Positions 26,150-33,661 of a stretch of 64,000 bases of DNA are shown in pieces. Both the position numbers and the translations under genes were made by a program. Source of the DNA: Faecalibacterium prausnitzii (lineage in GTDB: Bacteria; Bacillota; Clostridia; Oscillospirales; Ruminococcaceae); assembly GCF_003287405.1 (NCBI RefSeq), contig NZ_PRLD01000010.1, positions 57,479 through 121,478 on the forward strand, given 5' to 3'. Each line of letters opens with the position of its first letter. Position 1 is the stretch's first letter. The notes below the pieces were generated by a model. The model was not told the origin of the DNA, did no database searches, and saw nothing but the letters and a program-made list of their open reading frames with translations.

Positions 26150-26963
26150 TGTTCTTTAGCACCTGACGGCAGGCGGCAAGGGCGGTCTCCTTGTCCTTGG
26201 CGGTGATCAGGAAGCGGCTGGCGTGGCAGAAGCTGATGCCCGGGATGCCGCTCTTCTGCTCGATGACCTCCTGCGGCTGCCCCGCCCACGACTGCGGGAA
26301 CGGCAGCTTGGACTTTTTGGTCTTGTGGTCGGTGACGCACTGGGCGCTCCACCCGCCGCGCTGGCTGGGGTACACCACAAACAGGGCGTCGGTCTTGTAC
26401 AAGCCATTTTTCCACGGCAGATAGCAGGGCAGCACCACGATGCCGTCGCGGGAGTTGCGGTACGCCTGCTGCACTTTTTCGTCCGCACGGTTCACGGCGT
26501 TGGCGCTGTCGATCTGGTTTTCCAGTATCTGCTTTGCCACGGCCACCGCCTTGAAAAAGCAGCTGTCCTGATCTTCTTTGGAGTCCCACACCGGGTTAAA
26601 AAAGCCGATGGCATCGCACAGGCTGTTCTGCTCGCCGGTGTTGTCATTCAGGTCCAGCGGCTGGATAAAGTTTTCGTCAATGAGCCGCGCCTGCCGCTCG
26701 CCCACAAGGCCGGGGCCCAGCACCCGCCACAGCAGGCCAAAGGCCGCATAGGGCACGCCGTTGGCGCGGTACTCCCGGGGCTCCTGATGGTGGTCGAACA
26801 TCCCAAAGCCGATATCATACACGATGCCGTCAAAATCATCAGGCACGGTAAAGCCCCGGGTGATCTTGATATCCGGGCGCAGGATCTGCAGCAGCGCCGT
26901 AGCAAACACGTCATCGGCATGGAACTTGCCGGCGTGGGTAAAACCGTTTGCGGGAATTTTCAT
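26133..26963 (-). CDS. MYG1 / UPF0160 family protein
   Basis: 276 residues. MYG1 proteins are DHH-like metal-dependent enzymes; eukaryotic MYG1 is a 3'-5' RNA exonuclease. Conserved metal-binding patterns are FTHAGKFHADDVFATALL at the N-terminus, VYDIGFGMFDHHQ, and the central IDENFIQPLDLNDN. The start at 26963 is chosen because GAGG lies about 10 bases upstream and homology starts there. An ATG ten codons earlier lies almost on the predicted transcription start. It forms an operon with the GIY-YIG gene, suggesting a nucleic acid role for both. Confidence 0.85.
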   Translation of the reverse strand: MKIPANGFTHAGKFHADDVFATALLQILRPDIKITRGFTVPDDFDGIVYDIGFGMFDHHQEPREYRANGVPYAAFGLLWRVLGPGLVGERQARLIDENFIQPLDLNDNTGEQNSLCDAIGFFNPVWDSKEDQDSCFFKAVAVAKQILENQIDSANAVNRADEKVQQAYRNSRDGIVVLPCYLPWKNGLYKTDALFVVYPSQRGGWSAQCVTDHKTKKSKLPFPQSWAGQPQEVIEQKSGIPGISFCHASRFLITAKDKETALAACRQVLKNNGRLA

Positions 26964-27001
26964 GGACTTGATACCTCGTTCTTCTAGTTTCATCTGGTAT
27001 C

Positions 27002-27030
27002 AGTATAGCACAATCCCGCCCGTGGGACAA
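27002..27030 (-). promoter_or_regulatory. Promoter for the MYG1/GIY-YIG operon
   Basis: On the minus strand TTGTCC, a 17-base spacer and TATACT. Confidence 0.6.
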
Positions 27031-27061
27031 CAAAAAGGAACGGCAGCACCGCCGTTCCTTT

Positions 27062-27424
27062 TGCGTAGGACGATTGAAAATGGCTTCCGCTGTGCTCTAG
27101 CCATGTTTAGCGGAAATATGATTTAAAGATTCGCGTTTGTCGCGCTCTGCGGAGCGCTCCAAACGCATTTTCACAGGAGGGGTCGTAACCGAAAACTGCA
27201 TTTAATATCCTTTCTCCGTGAAAATGGGATAGCGGAGCGTCCGCAGAACTTGTCGGGGCAAAGCCCCTCCATCTGCTAACGCAGACCGCTCTGCCGCTTA
27301 AAAGCCCCACTGGGGCTTTCATTGCTACGCTGCGCTCCACAAACGCGGTCGTTCCGCTATCCCGAAATTAAAATAATACTTCCGCTGATGATGCGCAGAG
27401 CAACGCGGAGCGCATTTTCAATCA
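27062..27424. repeat. Palindromic composite repeat, family B, interrupted by family D
   Basis: The left arm is GGACGATTGAAAATGGCTTC and the right arm ends GCGCATTTTCAATC. The central hairpin GGATAGCGGAGCGTCCGCAG...CCGCTATCC is split by a family D unit at 27247-27347. Confidence 0.8.
27247..27347 (+). repeat. Family D repeat unit nested in family B
   Basis: It starts AACTTGTCGGGGCAAAGCCC and ends CACAAACGCG, about 101 bases. Two more copies lie in tandem at 61927-62130. Confidence 0.85.
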
Positions 27425-27437
27425 TTTGGCATTTGCG

Positions 27438-28073
27438 TTACAGCGCCGAGTAGCCAAAGCTGTTCACCAGCGCGTCAATGTGCTGCCCGGCTTTGCACAG
27501 GGGGCAGTCGCGGGAGTCGAAGCTGGCGTAATCCGGCAGACAGGTGGGGTCAAAGATGGAGGTGACCGGGTAGCCCAAGCACTCGTGGGTAGTGGCAAAA
27601 ATAGCCGAAAGCCCTGCCACGATGCCGCCGTAGTAGTTCACGGCTTCCACGGCTGCCTGAATGGTGTAGCCGGTGGTGATGGATGCCGCAAGGATGAGCA
27701 CGTGCTTGCCCTTGACCATGGGGGCAAGATTGTCCCGCAGAATGATCTGGCTGCCGGAAGTGTACTCCGGCGTGACGATATAGATGGTCTTGTGGGCGTT
27801 CATATTGGTAAAGCCGTCCTTGGTCAGCTCGTTGGCAAGGCAGGTGCCGATGACCTGTGTGCCGTCCAGACAGAGCACGGTATCCACGATGGTGCTGTGC
27901 TGGTAAGCGCTGACCAGCTCCTTTGCCACGGCCTTTGCCTCGGAAAGGCGGGTCTTTTGGGTGGTCACGTCGATGTAATAGTTGATGTGGCTGTGGCTGG
28001 TGGCAAAATGTCCCTTGGCCACCCGCAGGAACAGTTCGCTTTTGCTGGTGGGAAGCTTGACCATGTTGATCAT
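27438..28073 (-). CDS. Orotate phosphoribosyltransferase-like protein with atypical PRPP motif
   Basis: 211 residues with the type I phosphoribosyltransferase fold pattern. The PRPP-binding loop reads HVLILAASITTGYTIQ; canonical enzymes have an acidic pair (DD) where this has Ala-Ala. A Cys pair occurs in RDCPLCKAGQHIDAL near the C-terminus. Databases often name this family orotate phosphoribosyltransferase, but the missing acidic residues and the Cys motif suggest a different substrate or a regulatory role. The start at 28073 has AAGGAG 9 bases upstream. No other pyrimidine gene is nearby. Confidence 0.7.
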   Translation of the reverse strand: MINMVKLPTSKSELFLRVAKGHFATSHSHINYYIDVTTQKTRLSEAKAVAKELVSAYQHSTIVDTVLCLDGTQVIGTCLANELTKDGFTNMNAHKTIYIVTPEYTSGSQIILRDNLAPMVKGKHVLILAASITTGYTIQAAVEAVNYYGGIVAGLSAIFATTHECLGYPVTSIFDPTCLPDYASFDSRDCPLCKAGQHIDALVNSFGYSAL

Positions 28074-28104
28074 TGTACAGCACTCCTTTTTTCACCGGGC
28101 GCAG

Positions 28105-28160
28105 CTGCGCCGCAAAATACAAAACAGCGCGGCGACCCATGTTGATCGCAGCGCTTATTT
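28105..28160 (-). promoter_or_regulatory. Attenuator-like hairpin in the phosphoribosyltransferase leader
   Basis: On the minus strand AGCGCTGCGA pairs with TCGCCGCGCT (9 of 10) and is followed by GTTTTGTATTTT, like a leaky terminator, upstream of the ribosome site. A second stem GCGCAGCTGCGC follows. It may couple expression to a metabolite or to nucleotide supply; no riboswitch family was recognised. Confidence 0.4.
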
Positions 28161-28177
28161 TTCTTCTCTGCTTCTTT

Positions 28178-28206
28178 ATTGTACTGAAAAATGCCGCTGT
28201 GCACAA
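28178..28206 (-). promoter_or_regulatory. Promoter for the phosphoribosyltransferase-like gene
   Basis: On the minus strand TTGTGC, a 17-base spacer and TACAAT. Confidence 0.6.
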
Positions 28207-28262
28207 GACACAAACCTGACGAAAAACCTTGCTTTTTTACAGACATATCGCCGAAAACTTGG

Positions 28263-28300
28263 ATGCAAAAAGACCGCCGCGCAAAATGCGCAGCGGTCTT
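28263..28300 (-). terminator. Terminator of Tat-signal lipoprotein 1
   Basis: On the minus strand AAGACCGCTGCGC pairs with GCGCGGCGGTCTT around a 5-base loop, followed by a short T run. Confidence 0.85.
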
Positions 28301-28329
28301 TGGTAAAAGCACAGCGATTATGGATCTGC

Positions 28330-28872
28330 TCAGCCGTTGCTCTTCTTGGCGGCCTCGGCCAGAGCCTTGTCGTACACTTCCTTGGTGATCTCCCAAGTCA
28401 TGGAGTACTCAGAGTTCTCGCGGATGGGCATATACTTGAACACCACAGTGTAGCCGTCCTGCAGGTCGGGCACCTTGGCGGCTTCAAGATGGAGCGTGAT
28501 GGGCGTCTTTTTCACGATCAGGCTGTTCTCGGCGTCCGTGATCTTCACGCCGCCGTTGTTTCCGCTGAAGTAGACCTGCTTGCTCTCGGCGTCCTTGATG
28601 GCAAGAGAGAAGCGGTAGGGATCCAGCGGGATGGGGTTTGCGCGGCCAGACTCGATGTCGACTTCCATCGTGCAGGTGCCGTTTTCGATCTTCAAACCCC
28701 GCAGACCGCCGATCACCTGCAGCTCGCTGGTGATCGCACTGGGCAGCGCTTTGCTTACCGGGTTGTTGGGATCCTGATACTCACAGCCGCCCAGCAGACT
28801 GGCACCGGCCACAGCCACTGCGGTGGCTGCCGAATACTTCAGGAATGCGCGGCGGGAAAATGTATAAGACAT
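28330..28872 (-). CDS. Tat-signal lipoprotein, paralogue 1
   Basis: 180 residues. The N-terminus has a twin-arginine motif SRRAFLKYS, a hydrophobic Ala-rich stretch and a lipobox LLGGC at about residues 26-30, so it is predicted to be exported folded and lipid-anchored. The mature part is beta-rich and ends with VVFKYMPIRENSEYSMTWEI, which resembles the end of paralogue 2. No enzyme motif is seen. It follows paralogue 2 by 36 bases and the two probably form one transcript. Confidence 0.78.
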   Translation of the reverse strand: MSYTFSRRAFLKYSAATAVAVAGASLLGGCEYQDPNNPVSKALPSAITSELQVIGGLRGLKIENGTCTMEVDIESGRANPIPLDPYRFSLAIKDAESKQVYFSGNNGGVKITDAENSLIVKKTPITLHLEAAKVPDLQDGYTVVFKYMPIRENSEYSMTWEITKEVYDKALAEAAKKSNG

Positions 28873-28908
28873 AGCTTGTTCCTCCGTTTTTTACCAGTAT
28901 GTTGGGGC

Positions 28909-29403
28909 TCAGGTCGCAGACTTCAAGGCGTCTGCGGTCAGCTCCCAGTTGGCGCTGAACTCGCTGTATTCCAGATCGGGATAGAAGGTAAAGGTCACCG
29001 GGCCGTCCGTCAGCGCGTTCAGACCCTTTGCGGACACAAAATAAGTAACAGTCTCGTTCTTCTTGACCTGATGGCTCAGCGCATCAGGAGAAGTCACCTG
29101 CAGCTTATCGTTCTGGTAGGCCAGATACCTGTCTGCCTTTACGGCAAAGTTTGCCTTGGTCACTTCCAGTGCGTTATTGCGGCCGTTGGTCACCACCAGC
29201 TTAAAGGTGGTGGTATCGGAAGCGGCATCGCACTCCACCTGCTCCAGCTTGGATACAACTTTCAGCACCCTGTTGCTGGTGCCGACGGCGCGCTGCACCG
29301 GGGCATCGCCGCCGCAGCCGGTCAGCAGACTGCTGCCAGCCACAACTACAGCGGTAAGTGCGGTATATTTCAGGAAAGAGCGGCGGGAAAATTCCCCAGT
29401 CAT
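28909..29403 (-). CDS. Tat-signal lipoprotein, paralogue 2
   Basis: 164 residues from the ATG at 29403 (GAAGGAGG upstream); an in-frame ATG 14 codons earlier lacks a ribosome site. It has the twin-arginine motif SRRSFLKYT and lipobox LLTGC. The mature part has a VTFTFYPDLEYSEFSANWEL end similar to paralogue 1. It is first in a two-gene unit with its own consensus promoter. Function is unknown. Confidence 0.78.
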   Translation of the reverse strand: MTGEFSRRSFLKYTALTAVVVAGSSLLTGCGGDAPVQRAVGTSNRVLKVVSKLEQVECDAASDTTTFKLVVTNGRNNALEVTKANFAVKADRYLAYQNDKLQVTSPDALSHQVKKNETVTYFVSAKGLNALTDGPVTFTFYPDLEYSEFSANWELTADALKSAT

Positions 29404-29459
29404 ATTCGTTCCTCCTTCAGAACACATCAATACAGATTCTGCCATAAGGCACTACCTAT

Positions 29460-29488
29460 ACAATAGGCGAAACGGAGAAAAATGTCAA
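29460..29488 (-). promoter_or_regulatory. Promoter for Tat-signal lipoproteins 2 and 1
   Basis: On the minus strand a perfect TTGACA, 17-base spacer and TATTGT. The same -35 and -10 words precede paralogue 4 at 32724. Confidence 0.75.
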
Positions 29489-29573
29489 TGATTTTCCGCA
29501 AAACAAATGTGAAGATTTTGTGGCAGCATCGTGCATTTTAGACGAAGCTTAAGCGGATTTTTTGGCAATTGTG

Positions 29574-30191
29574 TCAGCTGCGGATCACATCGGAAGCGTT
29601 CATGACAAAGGTCAGGCTCTTGCCCTCCAGGAAGGTGGGCACGTAGGTGACCTTCAGCTGCTTCCAGTCCTTGGGCACCATGATCATCAGCACGATGTAG
29701 GCGCTGCCCTGCGGGGGCAGGCTCTCTGTATCGGAAAAGCTCTGGGAATTGGCGTTGTACAGCGAGATATTGGCGCAGCAGGCTGCGGGCTGGCCATCGC
29801 AGACGGCGGTAAAATCCGGGGTGGCAGCGGCCATGGCCTGAAAGTTTGCGTCCACGTTCTCCAGCGGGGGCACGGGGTAGGCCTCGTTGATGGCGTCAAT
29901 GCCCTGTGCACCGATGGCGTAGCTCTCGGTCTTGCTGCGGTTGACGGTGGTCACCCGCACGCCCAGATACTCGTAGCCCGCCGGCTGCACGGGGTCCTGC
30001 GTCAGGTGGAACACGCTGGTCAGCTGCACGCCCAGACCGTTCCAGCTGCGGACGGTATCGCCGACCTTGACCTCTACCACGGTGTCGTCGCCGTTGGACT
30101 GGCAGCCGCCCAGCAGGCTGGCTGCACCCAGTGCAGCAGCGGATACGCCGGTGCACTTGAGGAAGCTGCGGCGGGAAATAACAGTAGACAT
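29574..30191 (-). CDS. Tat-signal lipoprotein, paralogue 3
   Basis: 205 residues with the twin-arginine motif SRRSFLKCT and lipobox LLGGC. The mature part contains GYEYLGVRVTTVNRSKTESY, reminiscent of telokin-like (DUF4352-type) extracellular domains, and a C-terminal MVPKDWKQLKVTYVPTFLEG block. A related block is in paralogue 4 (VPEDWQTLELTWHPDFAAG). It also has an unusual CC pair (AACCANISL). It is predicted to be a lipid-anchored beta-sandwich protein of unknown ligand. Confidence 0.78.
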   Translation of the reverse strand: MSTVISRRSFLKCTGVSAAALGAASLLGGCQSNGDDTVVEVKVGDTVRSWNGLGVQLTSVFHLTQDPVQPAGYEYLGVRVTTVNRSKTESYAIGAQGIDAINEAYPVPPLENVDANFQAMAAATPDFTAVCDGQPAACCANISLYNANSQSFSDTESLPPQGSAYIVLMIMVPKDWKQLKVTYVPTFLEGKSLTFVMNASDVIRS

Positions 30192-30239
30192 AGGTTTATA
30201 TCCTCCTTGAAGGGTCAGTTTCTAATTCTTCTTCCTCTG

Positions 30240-30268
30240 GTTATACCGTTTCCGGCACACAGATGCAA
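30240..30268 (-). promoter_or_regulatory. Promoter for Tat-signal lipoprotein 3
   Basis: On the minus strand TTGCAT, a 17-base spacer and TATAAC. Confidence 0.6.
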
Positions 30269-30308
30269 GAGCCCGTGTCGATTATTTACAACAATTTCAC
30301 AAGCGGGG

Positions 30309-31004
30309 TCACTCCTGCGGCGAAAGCCCCTTGACGTGGGTCTCGCTGGTTTTGACCAGATTTAACAGGCTGGGCGTGTACAGCGGAAATTCCCGGGTCA
30401 GGCTCTCGGTGGTCATGGCAAGGCAGGCGGGATCCTTGACGCCCTCGCCGCCGTTTACGTCCTGCCCGTCCAGCAGCGCTTCCACATTGGACTCTGCCAT
30501 CCGCATCACAGCGTCGGAATAGCCGTGCCAGCGGCGGGGCTCGATGCTGAACATACTGGAGGCGTTGTGCGGCTCTGCAGAGTAGAGCAGCCGGAACATC
30601 TTGGCCACCGCCATCATCAGGTAAGCGCTCACCTCGGTGGTCAGCGCCTTGCTGTGGCACTGGCCGATCTTGGCGTAGAGCACATTCAGGCTGTTGGAGA
30701 TGAGTTTTTTGTTCATGGTGGGCAAAACGCTGCCGTGGTAGACGTTGTCCTTCATCTTTTCGGGGTTGGGCAGATCCTCGGCAGAGAGCATCATGCCGTT
30801 GCGCTCGGCGCTGCGGCCCAGCAGGTAGTCGCAGGAAACATTATAATAATCTGCCACCCGCACCACAAAGTCCAAGCCGCACTCGCGGATGCCTTTTTCG
30901 TAGTGGGACAGCAGCGCCTGAGAGACCCCCAGATCCTCTGCCGCCTGCTTTTGGGTAATGCCGCGCTCCTTGCGCAGCAGCTTGATGATACGATTGAACT
31001 CCAT
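30309..31004 (-). CDS. XRE-family transcriptional regulator
   Basis: 231 residues. The first 65 residues are a standard XRE helix-turn-helix (ITQKQAAEDLGVSQALLSHY then CDYLLGRS). The remaining 165 residues are helical with no recognised ligand domain. It lies immediately upstream of the Tat-signal lipoprotein genes on the same strand, each of which has its own promoter, so it could control them; that is a guess from position. A consensus promoter precedes it. Confidence 0.88.
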   Translation of the reverse strand: MEFNRIIKLLRKERGITQKQAAEDLGVSQALLSHYEKGIRECGLDFVVRVADYYNVSCDYLLGRSAERNGMMLSAEDLPNPEKMKDNVYHGSVLPTMNKKLISNSLNVLYAKIGQCHSKALTTEVSAYLMMAVAKMFRLLYSAEPHNASSMFSIEPRRWHGYSDAVMRMAESNVEALLDGQDVNGGEGVKDPACLAMTTESLTREFPLYTPSLLNLVKTSETHVKGLSPQE

Positions 31005-31072
31005 GGTGTGCTCTCCTCAATATCCGAAGGGATTTTTTGGTGATATCCTTGTTTTTGGTTTACAACAGGTTG

Positions 31073-31101
31073 ATTATACACATTGGAAAACGACTTGTAA
31101 A
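31073..31101 (-). promoter_or_regulatory. Promoter for the XRE regulator
   Basis: On the minus strand TTTACA, a 17-base spacer and a perfect TATAAT. The rest of the gap to 31416 holds the divergent LRR gene promoter and no gene. Confidence 0.72.
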
Positions 31102-31285
31102 GCAAGAAAAATGCCGATATTTTTCGTCTTTTTTCGTCATTATTGTCAAAAGTCTTGCCGGGGCCCCACATCTATGCTAAACTATGGGTATTAACACATA
31201 GATTTTGTGTTTCCGACACGGCAGAAAAACGACAGCCGTGGTGAAAGCCCGTCTTTTCTGAAACAAAATTTTTTCAAACAGGTGG

Positions 31286-31314
31286 TTCCATCTTTCTGCA
31301 GTTTGTGCTATAAT
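31286..31314 (+). promoter_or_regulatory. Promoter for the LRR lipoprotein gene
   Basis: TTCCAT, a 17-base spacer and a perfect TATAAT, leaving a leader of about 95 bases. Confidence 0.55.
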
Positions 31315-31416
31315 CTCTTTTTGGCGACTGTTCTTGACCGGCGCACAAATTGGCGAAGGGCAAGGCAGACGCTATAAAAGGTAATATACCAAGAATAAGA
31401 AAGAGGAAACTTTAGT

Positions 31417-31983
31417 ATGAAACTCGAGCGCAAAGTCCGTCTGTGCAGCGCTGCCGCTGCTGTCCTGATCGCCGCCATCGCCCTGACCGGCTGCGGCGGC
31501 TCCAAGTCCACTGCTTCTTCCGCAGCCGCTTCTTCTGTGGCTGCTTCCACCGCTGCTGCTACCAACAACAGCTGCGGCGAGGGCGTGACCTGGGCACTGG
31601 CTGACGGCACCCTGACCATCAGCGGCACCGGCCGTATGACCAACTTCACCAAGGACGCTCCGGCTCCCTGGGCTGATCAGGCCGACCAGATCACCACCGT
31701 TGAGGTGGAGGGCACCGTTACCAGCGTGGGTGCTACCGCCTTCAAGGACTGCACTGCCCTGACCACCGTGAACATCGCTGACGGCGTGGAGTACATCGAG
31801 GCCGGTGCTTTCAACGGCTGCACCGCCCTGACCGAGGTCAACATCCCTCTGAGCGTGGGCTACATCAAGACCGGCGCCTTCAAGGACTGCAACGCTCTGA
31901 CCAGCGTGACCATCCGCGACAACTGCCGTCTGGACATGAACGTGTTCCCCGCTACCGTGGAGGTCAACTACGCCGAGGGCTGA
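31417..31983 (+). CDS. BspA-type leucine-rich repeat lipoprotein
   Basis: 188 residues. It has a lipoprotein signal peptide (hydrophobic core then LTGCGG), a Ser/Ala-rich spacer, then about four LRR_5-type repeats with the pattern TSVGATAFKDCTALTTVNI and AGAFNGCTALTEVNI. Such proteins are surface adhesion or binding modules in gut bacteria. It is short for the family, so it may be a compact anchor-plus-repeat protein. AGAGGAAAC upstream gives an acceptable start. The histidine phosphatase gene follows after 38 bases. Confidence 0.88.
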   Translation: MKLERKVRLCSAAAAVLIAAIALTGCGGSKSTASSAAASSVAASTAAATNNSCGEGVTWALADGTLTISGTGRMTNFTKDAPAPWADQADQITTVEVEGTVTSVGATAFKDCTALTTVNIADGVEYIEAGAFNGCTALTEVNIPLSVGYIKTGAFKDCNALTSVTIRDNCRLDMNVFPATVEVNYAEG

Positions 31984-32021
31984 GCCTATTCCGTAATTTC
32001 GAACCAAAAGAGGTGTGATCC

Positions 32022-32696
32022 ATGAAAACCTTCAAGCTTCATCTCATCCGCCACGGCATAACCGCGGGCAACCTGCAGGGCCTGTACATCGGCAGCGGCA
32101 CCGACCTGCCCCTGTGCGACGAGGGCCGCGCTCAGCTGGCTGACCTGAAGGAGCGGTTCGCCTACCCGCAGGTAGACACCGTGTTTTCCTCCCCGCTGCT
32201 GCGTGCGGTGGAGACCGCCAACATCCTGTTCCCCGGGGCTGCCCACCAGTTTACGGTGCACGATCTGCGGGAAGCCGGCTTTGGCAAGTTTGAGGGCAGA
32301 CCGGTGAAGGAACTTGTGCAGGACGAGGACTTCAAAAAGTGGATCACCCCGGGTTCCGGCTATCTGCCGGAGGGCGCAGAGCCCACCGAGCAGTTCCACG
32401 CCCGCTGCGCCGACAGCCTTATGAAGCTGTTTGAGTACATGATCCGCATGGACGTTACCGAGGCCGCCTGCGTGACCCACGGCGGCGTGATCATGAGTAT
32501 GCTCAGCCAGCGCGCCGTACCCACCCGCCGTCCCGAGCAGTGGATGGCAGACCCGGGCTGCGGCTACACTGTGCAGACCGATGTGCAGCTGTGGATGCGG
32601 GACAAGCTGGTGGAGGCCATCGACATCGTACCTTTTGGCTACGCCGACACCCTGCAGGGGCAGGCCGAAGCCGAGGAGAACGAGGCCTACGAATAA
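32022..32696 (+). CDS. Histidine phosphatase family protein
   Basis: 224 residues. The branch-1 phosphatase motif LIRHGITAGNLQG (RHG) holds the phosphorylated His; SSPLLRAVETA supplies the second Arg and VTHGGVIMSML the second His. Members dephosphorylate small metabolites such as phosphoglycerates or alpha-ribazole phosphate; the substrate cannot be told from sequence. It is preceded by an AAGAGGTG ribosome site and probably shares a transcript with the LRR lipoprotein. Confidence 0.9.
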   Translation: MKTFKLHLIRHGITAGNLQGLYIGSGTDLPLCDEGRAQLADLKERFAYPQVDTVFSSPLLRAVETANILFPGAAHQFTVHDLREAGFGKFEGRPVKELVQDEDFKKWITPGSGYLPEGAEPTEQFHARCADSLMKLFEYMIRMDVTEAACVTHGGVIMSMLSQRAVPTRRPEQWMADPGCGYTVQTDVQLWMRDKLVEAIDIVPFGYADTLQGQAEAEENEAYE

Positions 32697-32723
32697 GAAA
32701 GGGTTACAGTTTCCCACTGCCCC

Positions 32724-32752
32724 TTGACAGAACGCGCAGAATCCTTTATTGT
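32724..32752 (+). promoter_or_regulatory. Promoter for Tat-signal protein 4
   Basis: TTGACA, a 17-base spacer and TATTGT, matching the boxes before paralogue 2. Confidence 0.75.
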
Positions 32753-32792
32753 TAAAGGGTAGTATTGTATCGTACACAGGAGGAACGCTGTC

Positions 32793-33398
32793 ATGTCCCA
32801 ATCCCTCTCCCGCCGGTCATTCCTGAAATGTGCCGGTTCCGGTGCGGTCAGCCTTGCGGCTGCACTGCTTACCGGGGTCTGTGCTGCGGCGCAGCAGCCG
32901 TGTCTTACGGGCGAGCCTGCCCTGCTGGACGGCAAAGCTGCCGTGGAGCTGCTGGGCTATGCCCCGGCACCGGAGCTGGGCGGCGTACTGGTGTACCTCT
33001 CGGTGGAAAACCTTTCGGCAGCCAGCCTGCCGGTGGATACCAGCTATCTGCAAAGCCGTGGTCTGCGCACCCGGGAGCAGCTGTACAGCATGGGCACCGG
33101 CGTGACCGCTGCCTGCAACGGCCAGAGCGTGCCCTGCGGCAGCTTTGCCGCCCCGCTGTACAGCGAGAACGCGGCAGATGCTTCGGTGTTCACCCTGAAC
33201 CTTGCCGCCGGGCGCGGTGCGCTGCTGCACTGTTTCTGCGCCGTGCCGGAGGACTGGCAGACCCTTGAGCTGACATGGCATCCGGACTTTGCCGCCGGGC
33301 GCAGCGCCATCTTTACGGTGCGCCGTAATACCGATGAAGCCGCTCTGGGCCCCGTGCCCACCACCCCCGCCGAGGTCGGCAGCGTGGTGGATCTGTAA
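32793..33398 (+). CDS. Tat-signal secreted protein, paralogue 4
   Basis: 201 residues with the twin-arginine motif SRRSFLKCA followed by a hydrophobic stretch. The expected lipobox is changed (LLTGVC has Val before Cys), so lipid attachment is doubtful and cleavage by signal peptidase I is more likely. The mature part shares VPEDWQTLELTWHPDFAAG with paralogue 3. It lies on the opposite strand from the other paralogues, 2.6 kb away. Confidence 0.75.
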   Translation: MSQSLSRRSFLKCAGSGAVSLAAALLTGVCAAAQQPCLTGEPALLDGKAAVELLGYAPAPELGGVLVYLSVENLSAASLPVDTSYLQSRGLRTREQLYSMGTGVTAACNGQSVPCGSFAAPLYSENAADASVFTLNLAAGRGALLHCFCAVPEDWQTLELTWHPDFAAGRSAIFTVRRNTDEAALGPVPTTPAEVGSVVDL

Positions 33399-33407
33399 CA
33401 GCATACC

Positions 33408-33449
33408 AAAAGAGCCATTGCACAAAATGCGTGCAATGGCTCTTTTTTG
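33408..33449 (+). terminator. Terminator of Tat-signal protein 4
   Basis: A perfect 16-bp stem AAAAGAGCCATTGCAC with a 7-base loop and a T run. Confidence 0.92.
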
Positions 33450-33466
33450 TTAAAACCCTCTCAGCT

Positions 33467-33624
33467 TAACTCCCTCAGTCAAAACCTGACGGTTTTGCCA
33501 GCTCCCTCGGGGAGGGAGCCTCTGGCGCGCCCGCAAGCTTTACACTTTAGCCGAAAACTGTACCGCTATGCCAAAGGCCCCATCCTAGAGGGGGCTGTCG
33601 AGCGCAGCGAGACTGGGGGAGTTT
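33467..33624. repeat. Palindromic repeat, family A variant, between convergent genes
   Basis: The outer arms are TAACTCCCTCAGTC and GACTGGGGGAGTT; the inner blocks are CCAGCTCCCTCGGGGAGGG and GGCCCCATCCTAGAGGGGGC. It separates the ends of Tat-signal protein 4 and the second DUF3048 gene. Confidence 0.85.
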
Positions 33625-33661
33625 CTCCCGGCGTGCGCCTTCTCAGGCTCTTCTGCCGTGG

